Below, in pieces: positions 15,870 to 22,774 of a stretch of DNA of 64,000 nt (the stretch's first letter is position 1; each line of letters begins with the position of its first letter). The notes beneath the pieces were generated by a model, which saw only the letters and a program-made list of their open reading frames with translations, was not told where the DNA came from and did no database searches. The translations under genes and the position numbers were made by a program. Origin of the DNA: Pyrinomonadaceae bacterium MAG19_C2-C3 (GTDB taxonomy: Bacteria > Acidobacteriota > Blastocatellia > Pyrinomonadales > Pyrinomonadaceae); the NCBI GenBank assembly GCA_024330265.1, contig JANDLT010000018.1:1-64000 (forward strand), written 5' to 3'.

Positions 15870-16143
15870 ATTTTGTGGCACGTTCATTGCCGAACACGGA
15901 AGCAACTAAGAAAGCATTCGTGAAAATAGATTGTGGGGTTAGCTCGGAGACGGCAGTGACGGTTAGCTTTGGGGGAGGCTTTCGGTTACTACTAAAAGCT
16001 GGCGGTTCTATTGGGGAACGGAATCGTCGCTTACGGGGATGCGGTCAAGGGCTACGGTTGGCGGGTTGACGGTAAAATCTTGGCGAGATTTGGGGGAGTT
16101 TCTCAAGATAGCCGTCAACCCGCATCGTTGTTTAGAGGAGTAA
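15870..16143 (+). ncRNA. Candidate structured non-coding RNA (unknown family)
   Basis: The stretch is G-rich, has no plausible coding frame and carries nested complementarity. GCGGGTTGACGG pairs with CCGTCAACCCGC (12 bp), enclosing ATCTTG with CAAGAT. Nearby AGCTTT pairs with AAAGCT. Two hairpins present a similar TTGGGGGAG loop. Seven GGA triplets are scattered along it, which recalls CsrA-sequestering RNAs, but base composition alone predicts several. The segment is directly followed by a 21-bp terminator at 16144. I do not recognise tmRNA, RNase P, SRP or 6S signatures. The 5' end is not defined. Confidence 0.4.
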
Positions 16144-16191
16144 AAAAAGCCAATCCTGTGCGTAATGTTCTACGCACAGGATTGGCTTTTT
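16144..16191. terminator. Bidirectional 21-bp terminator
   Basis: AAAAAGCCAATCC... (16144-16164) pairs perfectly with 16171-16191 around a 6-base loop, with T runs on both strands. It can end transcripts from the candidate RNA or asparaginase on the plus strand and from beyond the minus-strand gene at 16225. Confidence 0.92.
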
Positions 16192-16224
16192 CGTGTTCGT
16201 GAAGACAAAGAAACTTTGAGTATT

Positions 16225-17430
16225 TTATCCGCGCGGTTCATCGCCGCTACCGATGAGTTTAGAGGCGGGCATCTTCGTCAGTTCATCAATGTTAAGGCGT
16301 ACCATTCCGCCCGCGTCCGTGAACATATTCGCCGCCGCGCTTTGTGAACGTCGTCGCATGAAGACCGTCCCGCCGACGATGATACCGACCAACAAACAGA
16401 ACGTGACGGCGATGCCCGTTGTTTTTATTGAGCCGATGAGAACGGAAAGTGTCATCATCGTATATTGCCTTTCGGCGCGTTCCTGCGCGAAAGGATAATC
16501 ACCCAGCCAGCGTACATCTTGTTCATAGCGCACGCGCTTCGCCAACGCCGCACCCGTTTCCGCATCTGAAACGCCGTACACGAACACGAGATAGTTTCCT
16601 GTGCGCCGGAAGTCCGAAGGCACGTTCGCACCCTGTTCGCGTCGCTGTTTGATGAGTTGGCTGACGCGATTAAAGTTATCCGTCGCCAGTTGCGGCGTCA
16701 AGTGTTCGACGATAATCAGCCGCGCGGCTTGATTGTCGGTCGCGGCGGAAGCGTTGTAATCAACAATGGCGGTTTCCGTCCCGCCCGCGAAATTGAGCGC
16801 GTCTAAAACCGTATCCTGATTGACGACATTGCGTAAGGCGGGCGCACTGACCGCGTACTTGATGCGGTTTTGGATTTGCTCCCAATCGGGAATGTGTCGC
16901 GCCAAGACCGGAACGCCGCCCGCTTCGCCGTCAATCGAAGCGGCGATGAGGCGCGCCAAGTTCGTGAGTTGTCCGGTATCAGATGTGACATCGCTTTCCG
17001 GTTTAATACGGACAAATAATTTATCTTTGACGAACATCGCTTCGTTCGCGGAAGCGAAGCCGTACCCGCCGACATCGTTCAACTCAAGCGGAGTTTGATT
17101 TGATACCGATGACTTTGCGGTCAAGAGTGAGAACGCCGCCGAACCGGAAGCGGTGCGAAAGATTTCGACGACATAAACCCCCGTATCGGGCGCGACATAA
17201 CGCCGCGTTGCGCCTTCCACGACCGCGTAATCTTGCGCGGTGAAATCGGTCGGTTGTAGTTCGCGGGCGATGTTCTCCTGCGCCCGAAAATCACCGAAGC
17301 GGGCGGGGAAAAGCTGCGCCGTCTCTTTCGAGATTGCGCCGAAAGCGGATACGGACGCGAACACACCGCAAATTATCGTCATGCAAAAAAAGCGTATGAG
17401 AAACCTTGAATCGAATTTGAAAAAACGCAC
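16225..17430 (-). CDS. Secreted or membrane protein of unknown function
   Basis: The 401-residue protein has an N-terminal signal segment (FLIRFFCMTIICGVFASVSAFGA) and a long extracytoplasmic domain beginning FPARFGDFRAQ. One C-terminal transmembrane helix (about GIAVTFCLLVGIIVGGTVFMRRR) and a short cytoplasmic tail follow. The start GTG at 17430 is chosen because AAGGAAAA sits about 9 bases upstream; a TTG at 17463 extends the frame. The LFP-FGDF opening is reminiscent of acidobacterial hypothetical proteins of the DUF6599 type, but I cannot confirm this. No catalytic motif is seen. It may share a transcript with the REC-type regulator upstream (gap 118 bases). Confidence 0.6.
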   Translation of the reverse strand: MRFFKFDSRFLIRFFCMTIICGVFASVSAFGAISKETAQLFPARFGDFRAQENIARELQPTDFTAQDYAVVEGATRRYVAPDTGVYVVEIFRTASGSAAFSLLTAKSSVSNQTPLELNDVGGYGFASANEAMFVKDKLFVRIKPESDVTSDTGQLTNLARLIAASIDGEAGGVPVLARHIPDWEQIQNRIKYAVSAPALRNVVNQDTVLDALNFAGGTETAIVDYNASAATDNQAARLIIVEHLTPQLATDNFNRVSQLIKQRREQGANVPSDFRRTGNYLVFVYGVSDAETGAALAKRVRYEQDVRWLGDYPFAQERAERQYTMMTLSVLIGSIKTTGIAVTFCLLVGIIVGGTVFMRRRSQSAAANMFTDAGGMVRLNIDELTKMPASKLIGSGDEPRG

Positions 17431-17548
17431 GATAGATTTTCCTTTGCCGGTAATGCCCGTCAAGCATGAGTTACGAATAAGTCGAAACTATGATGCCGGA
17501 ACACTCCGCGAAGTTCCCGCTCCCGTGTCGCCACGTTTTCGCGTTCAT

Positions 17549-19087
17549 TCAGGCGGGAATCAGCGAGCGCAAAGTATCGAGAAGTTCGCTTGGCATATAG
17601 GGAAATGTGATGTTGCGCGCTCCGAGTTGGGCGGCGGCGCGGTGGGCTTCCGTGTCGTCTTCCGCCGAAATCATGACGACCGGGGCGGGCGATTGCTTGC
17701 GAACTCGCAGCCGTTCTAAAACTTCGACGCCGCTCATGTCGCGCAAATCATAATCAATCACGACCAAATCGGGATTATCAATTCGCAACAAGTCGAGGGC
17801 TTGCTGCCCGTCGAACGCCGCGCGCACTTCATAACCGCCGTTTCGCAACAATGCGTTGAGGTTCGATAACCGCGTGGCATCGGAAACCGCGAGCAGCACG
17901 CGGCGCGGCAGAATGCGAACGCGCGATGACGGCGTTGGGGTTTCCGGTGGTCGCGCAATTTCGGCGCGCGAAGCGGGCGCGGACGGCGGCGCGGGCAGCG
18001 ACAATGATGAGTTTGAAAATGAAGATGCCGATGAGAACGCCGGTGACAAAGATGACAGGCTTCGGGTGTCGGATTTCTGATGATTCATCGTCGCGGCTTC
18101 CGCGTGTTGGTCATCGGATGCGAAGGGTTTGGGTATGGCGGCTTTGTTGTGTGTCGCTTGAGCGCGGCTCGGCGTCATGCGGCGTGCAAAAAGAGAGTTG
18201 GCGTGACGTGCCGATTCGAGGTCAATTTCGGCGGCGGGAATCAGTGTTTCGGGGTCGTTGCCGTCCGCCGGAAAAGACGCCATTCCGAAACGCTGATGAT
18301 GCGCGAGGCGCGTATCAATCAATTCATCGTGCAACGCGGTGAGTCGCGCGCGCGCCGCTCCCGTTCCGGTGCGCGGCAAATAGACGAGCAAAGTTGACGG
18401 ACCGTAAAAGGCGATAGTGTCGAGCCGTCGAAGATTTAATTTCAAGAAATTATAAACGACTTGCACCGGGCGTTTTCCTTTGCCCGCACCTCTCCTGCCG
18501 GAATCAACGGGCGATGCCGACGAAGCATTGACCGCTTCTTCGACGAGGACGAGCGTTCCCGTCAAACCGTGTCGCGCATCAACGCGCACCGCGTCAAGCA
18601 ACTGAATAAAGGCATCAATCTCACTTTGTTGATTGCCGGAAGATTGACTGGCGCGCCGGGCGACTTCCGCCCGCCAGAACAAGGATTCAATGCGGGCTTC
18701 GGCTTCAATCGCTAAAGTATCGAACGCGAAATAATCGTCCACGCCGATGCTTGCCGCCGCCGCGCGAAGGTGGTGCGCGTCCTGACGATAAAGCAAAACT
18801 ATCGGCACGGTATGAGTCGCCGCGTCACGCCGCAGACGACGCGCCAGAGTGATGCCCGCATCTTCCACTTCTTCCGCATGTTGAGCGGCGGAAGATACGG
18901 ATGCGGCTTGCAATTCGATTATCACGACATCCGGCGCGAGGCGCGCACAGGTGGTGGCGGCGTCCGCCAACGTTGCAACGTGCGTGTCGTAGCGCGGAGC
19001 TTCGTCAAGCCATGTTGCCGTGTGCGCGTTGTGATGCGTGATGAACAAGACACAGGGCGGCGACTCCGGCGCGGTGGCGGCGGTCAT
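17549..19087 (-). CDS. Degenerate REC - GGDEF-like - REC signalling protein
   Basis: The 512-residue multidomain protein begins with a receiver-like domain (CVLFITHHNAHT near 12 to about 130; the phospho-Asp position is not obvious). The middle resembles a diguanylate cyclase. RLDTIAFYGPSTLLVYLP occupies the place of R-x-x-D-x-x-x-R-x-G-G-D-E-F, so the active-site loop reads YGPST instead of GGDEF and catalysis is unlikely. A long Ser/Pro/Ala-rich linker follows, then a C-terminal receiver domain (RRVLLAVSDATRL). That domain keeps an Asp in LVVIDYDLRDMSG but lacks the first acidic pair and the conserved Lys. No output DNA-binding domain is present. A TTG at 19132 could extend the N-terminus by 15 residues. 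The likely role is a signalling adaptor. Confidence 0.72.
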   Translation of the reverse strand: MTAATAPESPPCVLFITHHNAHTATWLDEAPRYDTHVATLADAATTCARLAPDVVIIELQAASVSSAAQHAEEVEDAGITLARRLRRDAATHTVPIVLLYRQDAHHLRAAAASIGVDDYFAFDTLAIEAEARIESLFWRAEVARRASQSSGNQQSEIDAFIQLLDAVRVDARHGLTGTLVLVEEAVNASSASPVDSGRRGAGKGKRPVQVVYNFLKLNLRRLDTIAFYGPSTLLVYLPRTGTGAARARLTALHDELIDTRLAHHQRFGMASFPADGNDPETLIPAAEIDLESARHANSLFARRMTPSRAQATHNKAAIPKPFASDDQHAEAATMNHQKSDTRSLSSLSPAFSSASSFSNSSLSLPAPPSAPASRAEIARPPETPTPSSRVRILPRRVLLAVSDATRLSNLNALLRNGGYEVRAAFDGQQALDLLRIDNPDLVVIDYDLRDMSGVEVLERLRVRKQSPAPVVMISAEDDTEAHRAAAQLGARNITFPYMPSELLDTLRSLIPA

Positions 19088-19233
19088 GAAATGCGATTCG
19101 GCGGGCGGTGTGTCGAATGATGCGTGTGACAAAATACGTTTTTACCGATAGCGAGATGATGCCTTGCGCTGCTTAATATACAACGCAAATCGGTGCATGA
19201 ACATAAAAACATCAAAGGAAACTATTATTTATC

Positions 19234-19284
19234 TTAAAAACACAACACCGGAGCGCGCGGACGATAGCCGCTACGCGCTCCGGT
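19234..19284 (-). terminator. Terminator-like hairpin downstream of the lytic transglycosylase
   Basis: ACCGGAGCGCG pairs with CGCGCTCCGGT (11 bp, 19247-19257 with 19274-19284). On the minus strand the stem is followed by GTTGTGTTTTT. It fits an intrinsic terminator for the minus-strand transglycosylase gene. The remainder of 19088-19346 shows no gene. Confidence 0.7.
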
Positions 19285-19346
19285 ATTATACTTGGATAAA
19301 AGCCGGTTCGGTTGGTGTCGAAGATAAAAAGCGTGGGTTTAAGTTG

Positions 19347-20195
19347 TCACTGTGTCATCAAGCGCAACTTACCGTCGGGCAATCGCACCGCGAAAATGTT
19401 CTGCTCATAGACGGGCAGCGGAACGGGCTTGGCGATTTCCGCCCGCGCGATTTGCACGTTCGTCGCCACGGGCGCGCGGCGCACGGTCTGCGGGTCACGA
19501 ATCAAGTTATAACGCGCCATGATGCGGCGCACATATTCGCGCGTCTCACGATACGGCGGAATCTGTCTGCCGTACTTTATGACCGCTCCTTCGCCCGCGT
19601 TGTATCCGGCGAGGGCGAGGTCTTCGCGCCCGCCGAAATAGTTTAATAACCAGCGCATGTACTTCGTTCCGCCGTCAATGCTTTGTTGCGGGTCGTAACG
19701 GTCGCGCACGCCGAAACGCGCCGCCGTTCCCGGCATCAACTGCATCAACCCCGCCGCGCCTTTATTCGACAACGCGCGCGGTTTGAAACTCGATTCTTGG
19801 TGCATAATCGCGTACAGCAATCGCGTATCAACGCCGTGACGCGCACCCGATTCCATAATGAAACGGTCAACGCGCGCGTTACCCGTCGTGTACCCGCCAA
19901 GCGAATTAGCCGTCGCCGGAATCGCGGGCGCGACATACACCGTCGGCGTCACAAACTCACCGGACTTGTTCTTGCCGGACTTGCCGCGCGGAGAAGTCGC
20001 CAACTGTTTCTTTAACGGCGATTTAATTGGTTTGACAGGTACGACTTCGGGCTTCGGTTCGACGGTGAGACGCACGCCCGCATCGGTATCGAAATTGTCA
20101 TAGCGATAACGCGATTGATTCTGTTGCCCCGCCAGCGAAACCGCACACGCGATTCCCAAGACACACGTCGGAATAAGTTTTTTGTGAAACAACAT
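19347..20195 (-). CDS. Lytic transglycosylase (SLT domain), secreted
   Basis: The 282-residue protein has a signal peptide (LIPTCVLGIACAVSLAG), a basic Pro/Lys linker and an SLT/goose-lysozyme-like domain from about 108 to 230. The catalytic glutamate is E134 in MHQESSFKPRALS, followed by the family motifs GAAGLMQLMPGTA and LALAGYNAGEGAV. Such enzymes cleave the MurNAc-GlcNAc bond of peptidoglycan with 1,6-anhydro product formation in the periplasm. The C-terminal 50 residues lie outside the domain and are unassigned. It starts at ATG 20195, and the terminator-like hairpin at 19247 lies downstream. Confidence 0.9.
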   Translation of the reverse strand: MLFHKKLIPTCVLGIACAVSLAGQQNQSRYRYDNFDTDAGVRLTVEPKPEVVPVKPIKSPLKKQLATSPRGKSGKNKSGEFVTPTVYVAPAIPATANSLGGYTTGNARVDRFIMESGARHGVDTRLLYAIMHQESSFKPRALSNKGAAGLMQLMPGTAARFGVRDRYDPQQSIDGGTKYMRWLLNYFGGREDLALAGYNAGEGAVIKYGRQIPPYRETREYVRRIMARYNLIRDPQTVRRAPVATNVQIARAEIAKPVPLPVYEQNIFAVRLPDGKLRLMTQ

Positions 20196-20359
20196 AGCTG
20201 TATGGAATTGTTTGGAGAAACTTCAGTGGAAGAATTAAGGCTTGATAAAGCGGTGAAGTGAAAGGGGAAAGAAATCACTGCGCGCAAGACGCGCGGCGAG
20301 ACACCAAAGATACTAGCAAATCGGACGGCGTGTGTTCAACATTTTTATCAATCTTAGGC

Positions 20360-20684
20360 AGAAGACCCCGTACCTTCAGGTCGGGGAGAATGCCGTTGCC
20401 TTCGTCGTCACTCAAGCGGTAAAATATCTCCCAACACGACAGGCATTGTTTGAGCAGTTGCAAATACTCTCCAAAGTCACCTGTGCGGCTCTTTGAAACT
20501 TTAACTAGGGCGTTGCCGGAGGAAGTCTCCGACGTAAAAGTTAAAACACCTAAGTAGAGAAACAACCGAGACTCGCATTTTGAGTTTCACGGGGTCGGGC
20601 TGACCCTTCAGGAGCTAACGTAGAGGATTTAATCTCATGCGTTTCCTGAGAATCCCCGTCTCTTTAGAGCGGGGAGTGTCAACT
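20360..20684 (+). mobile_element. ORF-less IS200/IS605-like element with candidate omega-RNA
   Basis: Two hairpins with the same architecture bound about 325 bases: CCCCG-T-ACCT-TC-AGGT-CGGGG (20366-20386) and CCCCG-T-CTCT-TT-AGAG-CGGGG (20654-20674). The second sits in AATCCCCGTC...GGGGAGTGTCAA, a form familiar from the right ends of IS200/IS605 elements. Between them are more stems: CGGAG/CTCCG near 20516-20531, GGGTC/GACCC near 20592-20607, and TCAGGA/TCCTGA spanning about 20609-20649. No TnpA, TnpB or IscB is encoded on either strand. It is best explained as a non-autonomous or decayed element retaining a TnpB/IscB-associated guide-RNA scaffold (inference). Confidence 0.6.
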
Positions 20685-20804
20685 TGACAATGCGCCGAAA
20701 GCACATCACTCTAACGCCCGTAACCCTTTCCATTCAGCTTACCCTGTCAGCGTTCGTTTCAAAAACCAGTCCCGACTTTACGTTAGAAAACGGAGAACAA
20801 AACA

Positions 20805-21206
20805 ATGAAGAAATCCCTGTTACTTTTATGCTGTGCCGTGTTGTGTCTCGCCACCGGCATCGTCCCCGCACAGCAAACCGCGACGACTCCCGCAGAGGGC
20901 AATAGTGTCAATCGAAGCAGTCCCGCCGTCGAGGGTGGTATCCGCACCAGAGGAGCTACTACGGCTGCCCCGCGCAAACGCGGACCCGTTTTCCGCGCCA
21001 ATCAGGAGCAAGTCGCGCAAGCCGTCAAACTCCTGCGCGACCGTCAAATGTACACCGGCGAAGACTCGAAGAAATTAACTCCCGACATTCGCGCCGGACT
21101 CAAGAAATACCAAGAAGCCGAAGGCATCAAGCCCACCGGCACACTCAATAAAGCGACGCTCGAAAAAATGAACATCGCCTTAACCGACAAACAGAAAGCG
21201 ATGTAA
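20805..21206 (+). CDS. Secreted peptidoglycan-binding-domain protein
   Basis: The 133-residue protein has a signal peptide (LLLLCCAVLCLATGIVPAQ), a Thr/Ser/Arg linker and a C-terminal PG_binding_1-like domain. That domain runs from QVAQAVKLLRDRQMYTGEDS through IRAGLKKYQEAEGIKPTGTLNKATLEKM. It is a small cell-wall-associated protein without a visible catalytic domain. CGGAGAAC lies 10 bases before the ATG. Its promoter region abuts the IS200/IS605-like element, and it is followed by a terminator. Confidence 0.8.
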   Translation: MKKSLLLLCCAVLCLATGIVPAQQTATTPAEGNSVNRSSPAVEGGIRTRGATTAAPRKRGPVFRANQEQVAQAVKLLRDRQMYTGEDSKKLTPDIRAGLKKYQEAEGIKPTGTLNKATLEKMNIALTDKQKAM

Positions 21207-21234
21207 TTCGCACGTTCGTCCCGCTCAAAACCAA

Positions 21235-21280
21235 AAAGCCCGCGCCCGCGCAGAACATGCACGGACGCGGGCTTTCCTCT
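21235..21280. terminator. GC-rich terminator between convergent genes
   Basis: AAAGCCCGCGCCCG (21235-21248) and CGGACGCGGGCTTT (21262-21275) pair with one mismatch. A run of T/C follows on the plus strand and TTT on the minus strand. It can serve both the peptidoglycan-binding gene and the thioesterase gene. Confidence 0.8.
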
Positions 21281-21302
21281 TTATTTCAGACTTCTTTATC
21301 TC

Positions 21303-21767
21303 TCACTCAAACCGCGCACGCATCGCCGCATCAACGCGGCGCGGACGCTTCGTCTCCGCGTTCACCGGACACCACACACTGCGCGCACGAACGATAATCC
21401 TATCGTCGTCCGGGCGCACAATCTCCGTGAAGCGTTCGTAAGTCGCCGCCGTCGCCGCCCCGACCCAAGTATGCGCGGTGAGCGTGTCGCCAAGAAACGC
21501 CAGACGCAAATAATCAATTTCGTGCCGCACGACGACCCACAGGACACTCGCAATCTGTTCCACCGAAGCCTTTGCCATCCAATGTTTGACCGCCACATCC
21601 TGAATCCACTGCACATATACGACGTTATTGACATGCCCCATCACATCAATATCGCGTGCTTCAACGATGAAACCGTGCGCGAATTTGTTGACGCTTCCTT
21701 GCGCTCCGGTTGATAAAACCTGTTCGGCTGGCATCGGCATACACTTCTCAAACCCGTTCGCCCTCAT
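21303..21767 (-). CDS. Hot-dog fold acyl-CoA thioesterase (4HBT family)
   Basis: The 154-residue protein contains the 4HBT signature region VEARDIDVMGHVNNVVYVQWIQD (residues 31-53), in which the Asp of DVMGHVNN is the usual catalytic residue. A conserved hot-dog strand pattern follows (LRLAFLGDTLTAHTWV, then ATYERFTEIVRPDDDRIIVRARSVW). It should hydrolyse acyl-CoA thioesters; the chain-length preference is unknown. ATG 21767 is the first start; an internal Met at residue 10 is possible. It lies downstream of a broken FkbM methyltransferase on the same strand. Confidence 0.85.
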   Translation of the reverse strand: MRANGFEKCMPMPAEQVLSTGAQGSVNKFAHGFIVEARDIDVMGHVNNVVYVQWIQDVAVKHWMAKASVEQIASVLWVVVRHEIDYLRLAFLGDTLTAHTWVGAATAATYERFTEIVRPDDDRIIVRARSVWCPVNAETKRPRRVDAAMRARFE

Positions 21768-21779
21768 TACGCTGAAAAT

Positions 21780-22702
21780 CTAATTCATCTCTTTTAACAC
21801 ACACCAACCCGTTCGGCTCATGCGCCCTAAAGCTCTCTGTGGGTCAAGCGTCGCAAGATAGTTGGGGTCGTCGCGCGGCGACACCCCACGACGGTCTGGG
21901 CTACATAAGCGCGGGCGACGAAACGATTTTGCCAAACTAAAAAGCGTGTAGCCATGACTTTCAAGCAACCGCATCGCGGGCGTCGGATACCGCCCGTGTC
22001 TTCAAATACAATGTCTCGAATCGCTCCGCGTTCAAGCAATTTCTCGCCGCCGCTCAACACCGCCGCTTCGTGTCCTTCGACATCTATTTTAACGACTCCG
22101 AATTTTTGTCCCCCGTCAATGTCGCCAAACAGTTCATCTAAACGTCGCACCTTGACGACGATTTCACTCCGCGCGCCGTCACCGTCTTTTGCGATTGAAG
22201 CCGTGCCGCGATTCCCGTCCCAATGTGTGGGAACTTTTAAGCACGCCGATTCGCTTGTGTCCGACACCGCGATGTTGTGACTTTCAATCGTGGCGACGTT
22301 GGGCGCGCGTCGCCATGTTTCGATATTGGCGGTGAGTTCGTGGAACAGCATCGGGTGCGGCTCAAAGCAAACGACTTTGCCGTCGCCGCCGCAACGTCTC
22401 GCCATCAGACTCGCCATATAACCGACGTGCGAACCGATGTCCAAACAAGTCTCGCCCTCGTCAATCAAACGCCAAATCGTTTCGCTCGATACCACGTCGT
22501 AAATACCCTTGAACTACAACGCATTGGAAATCAACTCCGGCAACTTGATTTGCAAATCCAGTCCCCACGGCAAGCGCACCGTTTCCGCCCCCTGACGCGG
22601 TGACATCTTACGCCGCACGCGCCGCGCCACCTGTGCGGGACGCAACAAATACTCCGGCAGACAAAGTTTCCATCTCAGTTTCGACCAGAACTCTTGCGTC
22701 AA
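21780..22702 (-). pseudogene. FkbM-family methyltransferase, broken by a stop and a frameshift
   Basis: Three pieces together reconstruct a complete SAM-dependent FkbM-type methyltransferase. The N-terminal 62 residues (MTQEFWSKLRWKL... ELISNAL) end at an in-frame TAG (22514-22516). The same frame continues as FKGIYDVVSSETIWRLID and includes the SAM-binding CLDIGSHVGYMASL and CFEPHPMLF, and KIDVEGHEAAVLSG. Near 21960-21990 homology shifts to another frame, giving MRLLESHGYTLFSLAKSF through PNYLATLDPQRALGRM, and ends at 21780. A Trp is expected where TAG occurs. It is either a genuine pseudogene or has two assembly errors. Confidence 0.85.
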
Positions 22703-22774
22703 ACTTGGTCTCCTCTTTCGTTCCCTGAAAAGCTTTAACCACTCTTTAAGTGTTGGACAAGATACGCTTTTCTT

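Noticed and set aside
15870-16143. Assignment of the G-rich segment as a CsrB-type RNA
   Set aside because: Seven GGA triplets in about 270 G-rich bases is only mildly above expectation; without csrA evidence the function stays open.
20275-20565. Minus-strand frame of 96 codons within the IS200/IS605-like element
   Set aside because: No similarity to TnpA, TnpB or other proteins is recognised and it crosses the element's structured ends; it is likely chance.
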